DNA of 25,383 nt, taken from positions 1 through 25,383 of the forward strand of contig CAKPST010000035.1 in NCBI GenBank assembly GCA_934183355.1, read 5' to 3'. This DNA comes from an uncultured Prevotella sp. (GTDB taxonomy: Bacteria > Bacteroidota > Bacteroidia > Bacteroidales > Bacteroidaceae). The position numbers were made by a program, and so were the translations under genes. Of this stretch, positions 6,930 through 16,300 are shown piece by piece. Under the pieces are notes generated by a model that was not told the DNA's origin, did not search any database, and saw only the letters and a list, made by a program, of their open reading frames with translations. How positions within the stretch are numbered: the first letter of the stretch is position 1; the number at the start of each line of letters is the position of its first letter.

Positions 6930-9134
6930 ATGAGCAACATCCCATTAGTATTTTGGCTAATTCCGATTGCCAGTGTTGTGGCGTTGGGAATGGCATGGTT
7001 CTTCTTCCGTTCGATGATGAATGAGGACGAAGGCACAGACAGAATGAAAGAAATTGCGGCACACGTACGCAAAGGTGCCATGGCTTACCTCAAGCAGCAG
7101 TACAAGGTTGTAACCATTGTCTTCGTTGTGCTCGCCATTATCTTTGCCTTCATGGCTTACGTACTTAAGGTGCAGAACCCTTGGGTTCCATTCGCATTCC
7201 TTACTGGCGGTCTTTTCTCAGGATTGGCAGGCTTCTTTGGCATGAAGACAGCCACATACGCCTCTGCACGCACAGCCAATGGAGCACGTACAGGACTGGA
7301 CAAGGGACTGAAGATAGCCTTCCGTAGTGGTGCCGTTATGGGTCTGGTTGTTGTTGGTCTTGGTTTGCTTGACATTGCTATATGGTTTATTGTTCTTAAT
7401 GCTGTGTACGAAGGCGAGTCGACAGCCCTCGTCACCATCACTACCACCATGCTTACCTTTGGCATGGGTGCCTCTACACAGGCACTCTTTGCCCGTGTAG
7501 GTGGAGGCATCTACACCAAGGCAGCCGATGTGGGTGCCGACCTTGTGGGCAAGGTTGAGGCCAATATCCCAGAGGACGACCCACGCAATCCTGCCACCAT
7601 AGCCGACAATGTGGGCGACAACGTGGGCGACGTTGCAGGCATGGGTGCCGACCTGTATGAGAGCTATTGCGGATCGATACTGTCTACGTCAGCCCTTGGT
7701 GCAACAGCCTTTGCTATGAATGGCGACATGCAGCTGCGTGCAGTCATCGCACCGATGATAATAGCAGCTATAGGCATATTCCTCTCGCTCATAGGCATCT
7801 TCATGGTGCGCACCAAGGAGGGAGCGACAATGAAGGAACTGCTCCACTCGCTGGGTCGTGGCACCAATGTCAGTGCGGGACTAATAGCCATTGCCACATT
7901 CGTTATATTATATATGTTGCGTATAGAGAACTGGCTCGGACTCTCGTTCTCGGTCATCAGCGGTCTGGTGGCAGGAGTGGTGATAGGTCAAGCCACCGAA
8001 TACTACACGTCACACAGCTATAAGCCGACGCAGAAGATAGCTGAGGCTTCGCAGACTGGTCCTGCTACAGTCATCATCAAGGGCATAGGCACAGGCATGA
8101 TATCGACAATGATTCCAGTAGTGACCATCTCGGTTGCCATCATGCTCAGCTATCTATGTGCCAATGGATTTGACATGTCGCTGTCGGCAAGGTCAATCAG
8201 CGTAGGTCTTTATGGCATCGGCATCGCCGCCGTGGGTATGCTCTCTACGCTCGGCATAACACTTGCCACCGACGCCTACGGTCCTATTGCCGACAATGCT
8301 GGCGGCAATGCCGAGATGAGTGGACTTGGCAAGGAAGTGCGTGAGCGCACAGATGCCCTCGACGCCCTTGGCAACACGACGGCAGCCACGGGCAAGGGAT
8401 TTGCCATTGGTTCGGCTGCTCTGACAGCTTTGGCTCTTTTGGCATCTTATATAGAGGAGATAAAGATAGCGATGATACGTGCAGCAGAGGATGGCAAGGT
8501 GTATTTTGACGCAGCAGGCAATCTCTTCAACCCGTCGAATGCCTCCACCGTCGACTTTATCAACTTCTTCCAAGTGAACCTCATCAATCCTAAGGTGCTC
8601 GTGGGAGCATTCCTCGGAGCCATGGCAGCCTTCTTGTTCTGCGGATTGACGATGGGAGCTGTAGGTCGTGCAGCCGAGTCGATGGTACAAGAAGTGCGTA
8701 GACAGTTCCGCGAGATAAAGGGCATACTTGAGGGCAAGGCAACTCCCGACTATGGTCGTTGTGTAGAGATAAGCACACGCAGTGCTCAGAGAGAGATGAT
8801 AGTGCCGTCGCTGCTTGCCATTGTCATCCCCATTGTTGTGGGTTTGGTGCTTGGCGTAGCCGGAGTTCTCGGTCTGCTCACAGGCGGTCTTGCTGCAGGC
8901 TTCACCCTCGCCGTGTTCATGTCCAATTCAGGCGGAGCATGGGACAATGCCAAGAAGATGATAGAGGAAGGCAACTTTGAGGGCAAGGGTAGTGAAAACC
9001 ACAAAGCCACCATCGTAGGCGACACCGTAGGCGACCCATTCAAGGACACATCAGGTCCGTCGCTCAATATCCTCATCAAGCTCATGTCGATGGTGAGCAT
9101 CGTCATGGCAGGATTGACAATAGCATTCTTGTAG
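6930..9134 (+). CDS. hppA: Membrane-bound ion-pumping pyrophosphatase (K+-dependent type)
   Basis: The 734-residue integral membrane protein couples hydrolysis of pyrophosphate to Na+ and/or H+ export across the inner membrane. About 16 hydrophobic segments are spread along the chain. The substrate site is built from KAADVGADLVGKVE (197-210), DNVGDNVGD (227-235), DNAGGNAEMS (455-464) and the C-terminal GDTVGDPFKDTSGPS. The K+-dependence motif is GNTTAATGKG (481-490); alanine at 485, where K+-independent enzymes carry lysine, marks the K+-requiring class. As I recall from work on Bacteroides and Prevotella enzymes, the dual Na+/H+ subfamily is marked by Thr, Phe, Asp and Met at Bacteroides positions 90, 94, 146 and 176. 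Thr92, Phe96, Asp148 and possibly Met179 here sit at matching places, so a dual pump is inferred. The gene is monocistronic, with its own -7 box and downstream hairpins. Confidence 0.97.
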   Translation: MSNIPLVFWLIPIASVVALGMAWFFFRSMMNEDEGTDRMKEIAAHVRKGAMAYLKQQYKVVTIVFVVLAIIFAFMAYVLKVQNPWVPFAFLTGGLFSGLAGFFGMKTATYASARTANGARTGLDKGLKIAFRSGAVMGLVVVGLGLLDIAIWFIVLNAVYEGESTALVTITTTMLTFGMGASTQALFARVGGGIYTKAADVGADLVGKVEANIPEDDPRNPATIADNVGDNVGDVAGMGADLYESYCGSILSTSALGATAFAMNGDMQLRAVIAPMIIAAIGIFLSLIGIFMVRTKEGATMKELLHSLGRGTNVSAGLIAIATFVILYMLRIENWLGLSFSVISGLVAGVVIGQATEYYTSHSYKPTQKIAEASQTGPATVIIKGIGTGMISTMIPVVTISVAIMLSYLCANGFDMSLSARSISVGLYGIGIAAVGMLSTLGITLATDAYGPIADNAGGNAEMSGLGKEVRERTDALDALGNTTAATGKGFAIGSAALTALALLASYIEEIKIAMIRAAEDGKVYFDAAGNLFNPSNASTVDFINFFQVNLINPKVLVGAFLGAMAAFLFCGLTMGAVGRAAESMVQEVRRQFREIKGILEGKATPDYGRCVEISTRSAQREMIVPSLLAIVIPIVVGLVLGVAGVLGLLTGGLAAGFTLAVFMSNSGGAWDNAKKMIEEGNFEGKGSENHKATIVGDTVGDPFKDTSGPSLNILIKLMSMVSIVMAGLTIAFL

Positions 9135-9140
9135 CATGTG

Positions 9141-9197
9141 ACGATTGAAGAATCGTGATAAAAAACGAGCCTTGTTTGCTATTGCAGACAAGGCTCG
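9141..9197 (+). terminator. Hairpin pair downstream of hppA
   Basis: A 6-bp hairpin (ACGATT 9141-9146, AATCGT 9151-9156, loop GAAG) is followed by a 14-bp hairpin (9166-9179 with 9184-9197, one G-T pair, loop TATT). The strong stem is preceded by a run of six A and not followed by a T-run. It is therefore a canonical rho-independent terminator only on the minus strand; on the plus strand it probably stabilises the hppA mRNA end or terminates weakly. Confidence 0.6.
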
Positions 9198-9270
9198 ATA
9201 GTGTTAGTAGGATTAATCGTTGTGCCACTTTAAATCTACAATTATTTATATGATTGTCAGATTTATTTCT

Positions 9271-9278
9271 TAACTTTG
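9271..9278 (+). promoter_or_regulatory. -7 promoter element TAACTTTG of the TPR/AraC regulator gene
   Basis: TAACTTTG followed by CA matches the Bacteroidota -7 consensus and lies 40 bases before ATG 9319, predicting a start near 9285. A TTG at 9254-9256 is too close for the usual 19-base spacing, so the -33 box is poor. Confidence 0.65.
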
Positions 9279-9318
9279 CAACATCAAAGAGATAAACCAC
9301 ATTTTTGGCTTAACATAT

Positions 9319-10827
9319 ATGCACAACATATTCACACGCATTGTCATTGCCCTATTCGCAACGACATTATTCATCACAACGTCTACAGCCAATGCTATTG
9401 ACAAGAACCAGGCTGCACTTCTACGCAAAGGCAAAGCCTGCTTTGAGCGAAGCGACTACAACTCGGCTCTTGCCAACTTTCTAAAGTATATACAGACTGA
9501 GGAGACACACACACCTAAAGACACAGCCAATCTGCTCGACACCTATTATAATATAGGTGGCATCTACTCGATATACCAAGACTATGCACAGGCTCTCGAC
9601 ATCTACGAGAATGGCTATCAGTTGAGTTGTGCAGCAAACAATGCCGATATGCAATTCAAGTTTCTCAACAACATGATAGGTGCCAACTGCGACATTGGTA
9701 AGACTGGCGAGGCTCGCAAACTCAACGCCAAGGTAAAGCTGATAAAGGGCGTAGATCATGGTATGCTAATGTTCTACTACTACTTCAACAATGGTTTTAT
9801 AGCCGGATTTGAGAAGCAGGACAACGAGAAGGCTCATTGGATGAACATGGCTATAGCCACTGTCAAGCGCAACAATCTGCCGCAGAAGTATTTGGTTTTT
9901 CCCTATTCTGAGGTATATCAGTGCTACGAACGACAGGGCGAACTCGACAAAGCGCTTGCAGCCCTGCTGAAATACGACTCGCTGGCACATGTCATCAACA
10001 ACACCAAAAACAAGGCGGTGGACAAGGGCAAGGCTGCCGACTACCAAGGTCAGGCTTATCTCTATGCCGACTGCTACAAGGGGCTGATGCGCATCTACAC
10101 CAAGATGGGCAACAAGGAGAAGGCTCTATACTATCAAAACGAGTTTTTCCGCTACAACGACTCATTGCTCAATGTCAATGAATTCTCCAAAATACGCAAC
10201 CAACATCTCAACTACGAGAACCGACAGACGCAACTCATTATTGAAAGTCAGCGCAAAACCATATTCTATCAGACCATCTGTCTGATAATGCTCGCCGTGC
10301 TTGTAGTCACTGCTGTGGCTGCTATCATTATCATCAAAAAGCAGCGAAAGGTGTTGTATGACACTAATGTTGCCCTATTCGACCGCAATAACGAGCTTGT
10401 TGAGGTAGAACAAAACGCCATTCAGAAGCAGACACTACCACCATCAGACAATGGCACGAGCACTATCACAACCACCATTAGCGAGCAACTGCTGCATGAC
10501 ATAGGTGAGGCAATGAAGGACAGTCGCAACTTCTGCAACCCCGATTTTAGTCTGTCTATGCTTGCCCAGGCTGTTGACTCGAACACCACCTACGTCTCGC
10601 AAGCCATAAATACGTCGTACAACAAGAACTTTCGCACCATTCTCAACGAATATCGTATCAAGGAAGCCATGAAACGCATGAAGGACATAGCTACTTATGG
10701 CAACTACAGCATACAAGGAATATCTGAAAGTGTGGGCTTCAAGTCGGCATCCAACTTCATAGCCGCTTTCAAAAAAATGACAGGTATGACCCCCTCTTTG
10801 TATCAAAAGTTATCAAGAAACGAGTGA
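9319..10827 (+). CDS. TPR-transmembrane-AraC family regulator
   Basis: This 502-residue protein has three parts. An N-terminal signal-like segment (about 4-26, ending TANA) is followed by a TPR-type helical repeat region (about 30-285; for example ALANFLKYIQ, YYNIGGIYSIYQDYAQALDI, GELDKALAALLKYD, KEKALYYQNEFF). A single membrane helix spans about 316-339. A short coiled linker leads to a C-terminal AraC/XylS DNA-binding domain (about 405-500) with two helix-turn-helix halves: FSLSMLAQAVDSNTTYVSQA, then YSIQGISESVGFKSASNFIA followed by FKKMTGMTPSLYQ. The layout puts the TPRs in the periplasm and the DNA-binding part in the cytoplasm, a one-protein membrane sensor common in Bacteroidota. It is followed by a strong terminator and then by a secreted protease and an adhesin-like gene, which are plausible but unproven targets. 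The input signal is unknown. Confidence 0.9.
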   Translation: MHNIFTRIVIALFATTLFITTSTANAIDKNQAALLRKGKACFERSDYNSALANFLKYIQTEETHTPKDTANLLDTYYNIGGIYSIYQDYAQALDIYENGYQLSCAANNADMQFKFLNNMIGANCDIGKTGEARKLNAKVKLIKGVDHGMLMFYYYFNNGFIAGFEKQDNEKAHWMNMAIATVKRNNLPQKYLVFPYSEVYQCYERQGELDKALAALLKYDSLAHVINNTKNKAVDKGKAADYQGQAYLYADCYKGLMRIYTKMGNKEKALYYQNEFFRYNDSLLNVNEFSKIRNQHLNYENRQTQLIIESQRKTIFYQTICLIMLAVLVVTAVAAIIIIKKQRKVLYDTNVALFDRNNELVEVEQNAIQKQTLPPSDNGTSTITTTISEQLLHDIGEAMKDSRNFCNPDFSLSMLAQAVDSNTTYVSQAINTSYNKNFRTILNEYRIKEAMKRMKDIATYGNYSIQGISESVGFKSASNFIAAFKKMTGMTPSLYQKLSRNE

Positions 10828-10854
10828 TTTTATTTTCAATTTATGAATTAGAAA

Positions 10855-10894
10855 GGCTAAAATCTGACAAATCCGCAGGTTTTAGTCTTTTTTT
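10855..10894 (+). terminator. Rho-independent terminator of the TPR/AraC gene
   Basis: A 12-bp stem (10855-10866 with 10876-10887, two G-T wobbles, 9-base loop) is followed by seven T (10888-10894). It is a canonical intrinsic terminator, ending one base before the -7 element of the next gene. Confidence 0.85.
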
Positions 10895-10895
10895 A

Positions 10896-10903
10896 TACCT
10901 TTG
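10896..10903 (+). promoter_or_regulatory. -7 promoter element TACCTTTG of the C10 protease operon
   Basis: TACCTTTG followed by CA matches TAnnTTTG and predicts transcription from about 10909-10911, about 25 bases before ATG 10934. The -33 region falls inside the terminator loop and stem of the preceding gene and has no TTTG. Confidence 0.7.
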
Positions 10904-10933
10904 CAATCGGATAACCAAAACATTATTAGCAAT

Positions 10934-13297
10934 ATGAGAAAGTTTACGCTTATTACGCTTCTCCTTGCGGCAAGCCTTGGCTCTCAGGCCAAGGACATCA
11001 CTCAGTCGCAGGCGATGAAAATCGCACAGAGCTTCCTTAGCCAGTCTGTCGACAAGACGGGTGGAGCAAAGAAGGCACCCGCCAAACTGCAGCTTGCCTA
11101 TACCGGCAGTGCCGCCAACGGCAAGCAGTGTCTCTATGTATTCAATGGTGCTTCTGGTCAAGGCTACGTAGTGGTGGCTGCCGACGACCAAGCCGACGAG
11201 ATTCTCGGCTATAGCGACAACGGCAAGTTTGACCCCGACAACATGCCCGAGAACATGCGGGCATGGCTTAGCAGCTATGTCGACCAGATTAGCTACCTCA
11301 AGCAGCATGGATTGCAGAAGCGCTCGGCTGCCAAAAACATATCATATAATAAAGAGGTAAAACCTCTGTTGGGCAACATTCAGTGGAACCAGGACTCGCC
11401 TTACAACGATCTTTGTCCTGTCTACACTATGGGCACACAATGTGCCACGGGCTGTGTGGCTACGGCTATGGCGCAGGTTATGTACTACAACCGCTGGCCC
11501 GAGCACGGCGTAGGCTCTCACACCTACTCGCCTTCTATAATGTATGGCAAGACGCTCAGCGCCGACTTTGCCAACACCTACTATCAGTGGGACAAGATGC
11601 TGCCGCAATACGACGCTACAAGCAGCGAGGAGGCACGCGAGGCTGTGGCACAGCTTATGCTGCATTGCGGCATCTCGGTAGATATGGAGTATTCAAGCTC
11701 GAGTGGCGCAGGCAGCCTGCCAGTCCCCCAGGCACTTGTAAAATACTTCGGCTACGACAGCGGCATAGCCTACCGCACACGCCAGAACTACTCTACAACC
11801 GAGTGGCAGAGCATCATCGTCAACGAACTTGACAACAAGCGTCCACTCATCGCCATGGGTATGGCATCGGCTGGTGGCCACTGCTTTGTGTTTGACGGTT
11901 ACGACCGCAACGGTTTTGTGCATGTCAACTGGGGCTGGGGCGGCATGAGCAACGGCTACTTCCGCACATCTGCGCTCACACCAGCCACACAAGGCATAGG
12001 CGGAGCCAATGGTGGATTCAACTACAACCAGTATATAGTTACTGGCATACAGCGTCCACAGTCTAACACCTATACCGATGTAGAGTTAGTGTCGAGCGAA
12101 GGTCTTGTGCCGAACAAGACAAGTGTCAAGGCAGACGAGAAGTTTGATGTAGCGCTGCATGGCAACATGTATAATGCAGGATGGCAAGATGCCGACATCT
12201 ACTTCGGACTCGTTGTCGTAGATGCCGACGGCCGTCAGGTACACACCATTAGCAAGCAATCGGCAGATAATATGAAGATGGGATATCTGTACAATGGTCT
12301 CGACTTTACCAATGTCAAGCTTCCGTCGCTCGCCGACGGCACCTATCGTCTCTATCCAGCTGCACGCTCCGTAGAGGAAGGCTCGCAGTGGTGCATCATC
12401 CGCGACCAGTATGTGGGCTATCCTAACTATCTCAACATCACTGTTGCCGATGGCACAGCCACACTCTCTTATCCTGACTATTTCTGTCTCAATGCTAAGG
12501 ACATGACAGTTGAGCCAGACACATACGCCAGCAAGCTGACCAAGGTTAATGCGCACATCGTGAACGATGGCGATGTAAACTATCTTGGCGAGGTGCAGAC
12601 ACTGCTGCTCGACGCAAAGACTGGACGCAAGGTAGCAGAGGGAACAACACTTAAGATAGATCTCGCACCTGGCGACGATATAGATCTTGACTTCATTGAT
12701 GCCTTCAAGGTTGAGCCAGGCGATTATCTGCTCACCATTGTCGACGACGACGAACGACACATCTGCAACAGTCAAAAGGTGACATTGAAGGCGGCTCCCG
12801 ACGAAGCCGTAGTGACTCCAGCCGAACAACTCGCCTTCAAGGGTGAGGTAAAGAAGGAGAACCTCGACATCACAGCACACATCAAGTGTACAGCAGGATT
12901 CTATTCTGGTTATGCCTACTTCTTTATCCTTAACGAGAGTGGTGCAGTACAGAAGGGTTGCCTCACCGCGCAGTACTTCAGCGTGAATGAGGGCAACACT
13001 GCCGATGTGCGTTTTACAGGTCCGTTTGAGAATGGTGTGGATGGCACAAGCTATATTGCAACCATCCTGCTATACGATGGCACCAACTATTCGTACCTCG
13101 AACCAAAGGATATGGCTACATGCAAGTTTACGCTTGCGGCATCTACAGGCATACAGAGCGTTAGCGGCGCAAGCTTCGGCGAAGCCAAGATATACAATGT
13201 CAACGGCACACGCATACAGGCTACCGACCTCAACTCGCTGCCTCACGGCACCTACATCGTGAAGACAAAAGACAAGAGCTTCAAATTTTCAAAGTAA
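10934..13297 (+). CDS. Secreted C10 family cysteine protease (streptopain/interpain type)
   Basis: The start was chosen at ATG 10934: it gives a clean signal peptide (MRKFTLITLLLAASLGSQA), whereas the upstream TTG at 10901 lies within the -7 box. The 787-residue preproprotein has a Spi_C10-like propeptide (about 20-135), a C10 peptidase domain (about 140-372), then about 370 residues of beta-rich Ig-like modules and a short sorting-like tail (AKIYNVNGTRIQ, PHGTYIVKTK). Catalytic residues visible by comparison with streptococcal SpeB are Cys174 (ATGCVATAMAQVMYY), His316 (GGHCFVFDGY), and Asn332-Trp333 in HVNWGWGG. The His-to-Trp spacing of 17 equals that of SpeB. Members degrade host proteins, as with Prevotella interpain A and complement C3; the target here is unknown. 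The adhesin-like gene follows after 48 bases with no promoter visible between, and the TPR/AraC regulator lies just upstream. Confidence 0.93.
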   Translation: MRKFTLITLLLAASLGSQAKDITQSQAMKIAQSFLSQSVDKTGGAKKAPAKLQLAYTGSAANGKQCLYVFNGASGQGYVVVAADDQADEILGYSDNGKFDPDNMPENMRAWLSSYVDQISYLKQHGLQKRSAAKNISYNKEVKPLLGNIQWNQDSPYNDLCPVYTMGTQCATGCVATAMAQVMYYNRWPEHGVGSHTYSPSIMYGKTLSADFANTYYQWDKMLPQYDATSSEEAREAVAQLMLHCGISVDMEYSSSSGAGSLPVPQALVKYFGYDSGIAYRTRQNYSTTEWQSIIVNELDNKRPLIAMGMASAGGHCFVFDGYDRNGFVHVNWGWGGMSNGYFRTSALTPATQGIGGANGGFNYNQYIVTGIQRPQSNTYTDVELVSSEGLVPNKTSVKADEKFDVALHGNMYNAGWQDADIYFGLVVVDADGRQVHTISKQSADNMKMGYLYNGLDFTNVKLPSLADGTYRLYPAARSVEEGSQWCIIRDQYVGYPNYLNITVADGTATLSYPDYFCLNAKDMTVEPDTYASKLTKVNAHIVNDGDVNYLGEVQTLLLDAKTGRKVAEGTTLKIDLAPGDDIDLDFIDAFKVEPGDYLLTIVDDDERHICNSQKVTLKAAPDEAVVTPAEQLAFKGEVKKENLDITAHIKCTAGFYSGYAYFFILNESGAVQKGCLTAQYFSVNEGNTADVRFTGPFENGVDGTSYIATILLYDGTNYSYLEPKDMATCKFTLAASTGIQSVSGASFGEAKIYNVNGTRIQATDLNSLPHGTYIVKTKDKSFKFSK

Positions 13298-13345
13298 GAA
13301 AGACACAGATTTTCACACGAACCATAACACTCAATCGTACACAAT

Positions 13346-16300
13346 ATGAAAAAGGACAATATAAAAACACTGGCAGCCATTGCGGTTATGGCGTTGTCTG
13401 CCACACAGGTCGTGGCACAGACCGAGGCTCCGTCGGCACAGCAACACCGCGGACTGACACCTCTGCGACTTGCCGACGACAGCAAGAGCAACAATATAAA
13501 GACTGTGCGTACACTCAAGGCACGCACAGCAAGAGCATCAGAGGCTCCGTCGCTGTTCTATGGACGCACGTTCTACGGATCGCTCATCAACAGCACCGAC
13601 TGGGCTACAGCCTCCATTGCAGCTGTACCTTACGGCATATACTCGTTTGAGGTGGGCGACAACGTCAACCCGCAGGCTGTAATGACCGACCTTGGCTACA
13701 ACTTTACGTCGGGTGCCTACACTGGCGACAAGTTTGTGGGTATATATGCGATGGACGTGATGGGCGGCCTTAACGGAGCACGATACATCACCCTCGACCC
13801 CAACAACAAGAAGGAACTGAAGAACGTTATGTACGACACATCGAAGGGCGGCTACTCGCTGCTGCCGTCGGTGATGGCTTACAACAATATCGACAACACC
13901 ATCTACTCGTTTCAGTACAACGACGCTCTGAGCGCACTGAACTGGTGCCGATACAATATGGACTACGACTGGATGGACAAGATTGCCGCTTTCCGTGGCA
14001 AGTACAACGTGCTGACATTGGGCAACACCCCTGACGGCGAGATGTACTTCATCAACAGCTACGGCGACCTCTACCACATCAACCGCAAGACCAGCCGTCC
14101 GGCACTTATCGCCTGGACAGGCATAACACCGATGGGCTACTCGCAGTCGATGATGTACGACAACCGTACGGGCCTTTTCCTCTGGGCTGCCATATCATCA
14201 GAAGGCTGCTGCCTGTACAGCGTCAACCCCAAGACTGCCGAGACCGAGCTTGTGGCAAAGTTCCAGAAGCAGGAGCAGTTTACGTCTATCTACTCGCTTG
14301 AGGAGAGCGCCAAGGACGACGCTCCAGCCAAAGCCAAGGACCTCCAGATAGCCTTTGCCAAGAATGGCGGCTCGGACGCCACCATCTCCTTCAGCATACC
14401 AACAACCACCTACGCTGGCGCAGCACTCGGAACAAGCACCCTCAATGTATGGCTCGACGGCTCGAGCCTCAAGAGTGTAGAGGCAAAGGCTGGCGAGAAG
14501 GTCAGCATACCCGTAACACTGAGCGAGGGCAACCACTATGTGGCTGTAAATATGAAGAACGAAGAGGGTTGGTCGCCGCTTGCTTCCATCAAGCAGTATG
14601 CCGGATACGACACACCGGTAGCTCCTACAGACGTAACATTCAGCAATGCCGATGGCAAGAGCAATGTGGCATGGACAGCTCCAACTGAGGGTGTAAACAA
14701 GGGCTATATCGACCAAGCCAACCTTAAATATACTGTTGTGCGCATGCCCGACAGCGTGACGGTGGCAAGCGATATCAGCTCTACATCGTTCAGCGAGGCC
14801 ACTCCCGCCGCCATGCACAGCTACTCGTACCGTGTGTATGCCGTAAACAACGGCAAGCGCAGCGCCTACGGCGAGTCGGCCAAGCTTACCTGTGGCGACG
14901 CCTTCACCACTCCATACAAGCAGGGATTTGGCAGTCAGCAGGATTTTGACGACTACTTCACAGTAGTAGACAACAACGGCGACGGAACAATGTGGAGGTA
15001 TCAGGAATATGGCAACATCGTTCGTTTTGACCTTCCTTGGGATGCCACCGCACCTTCGGACGACTGGCTCATCACTCCTGCCATATTGCTTAAGGCTGGC
15101 AAGACCTATCGTGCCACAGTCAACCTTAAGACATTCTCAAAGGGCTATCCCGAGTATTTCGAGCTGCTTGTGGGTACCGACCCTAATGATGTAAGCACCT
15201 TCAGCAAGTTCAACACTGCTGACGGGGTGGAGATATACGAGACATACACCGACTACTCTGCAACCTTCAACACACAGAAGGAGGGCAAGTACTACATCGC
15301 CCTGCGCTATATGGGCGACAAGACCAAGAACAGCTCAATGCTGTTGGTAAAGAGTTTTGGTGTAGACGAGGTTGCCAACAGTACATCGCCTGCCGCATCT
15401 ACAGACCTTAAGGTTGTGGCTGGAACCGACGACAAGATGGAGGCTACTATCAGCTTCACCACTCCTACAGCCGACCTCAACGGCTCTGCCATCAGCACTC
15501 TTAGCAAGGTGAACGTATATCGCAACAAAGAGGCTGAGCCGGTACACGTGTTTGAGGCTCCTGCCGTTGGCTCGCAGCTGTCTTGGACCGACACCAAGGT
15601 TAAGCAGATTGGCATGAACTCGTACAGCATCAAGGCTGTAAACGACAACGGCGAGGGCGCTGCCGCCATCGACTCGGTGTTTGTAGGCTGCTACGAGGCT
15701 CCTTACAAGGAGGCGTTCAACACACGTGCCGACGCTGCCCACTACACCATAGAGAGCATGGGCGTGGACGAAGACAACAAGGATTCGTACATATGGAAGT
15801 ACGACGAGAACAACCAGCGCATGAATATCTTTGCCTTTAACGCTCAAGAAGACAACACGCTCTCGTCATGGCTCATCACTCCACTCATCAAGCTTGACGC
15901 CAACTCGGTATATACCCTTAGCTACAAGAAGAAATTCTCGCGCTACATCAACTACAATCTGCAGAAGTATACAATAGAGGGCAATGTGTATATGGGCAAA
16001 GCCACCAAGGCTGACGCACTAACAACATCTATTGGCGAACTAATGCCTAACACTGGATATGATATGGAGGACGGCTCCAACACTGTAGTGACAAAGGATG
16101 CCGACAAGTATTGCTTCGGTTTCAACATAGTGTCTACAGGTCAGTACGACAACATCATGGCAGACCTCGACGATGTTTCGCTGATATATCAGAAGTCGGC
16201 ATTCTCGCCATACGAGGTAACAGATGTAAAGGCTGCAGCCGACCCTAAGGGCGCGCTCTCGGCAACCCTGTCGTTCAACGCACCTGCCACCGACTACCAG

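Noticed and set aside
12086..12880. Minus-strand open frame of 264 codons opposite the C10 protease
   Set aside because: Cysteine- and valine-rich antisense product with no family features; the sense frame is a well-supported protease.
13538..14077. Minus-strand open frame of 179 codons opposite the adhesin-like gene
   Set aside because: Composition is typical of an antisense shadow and the sense frame is continuous through it.
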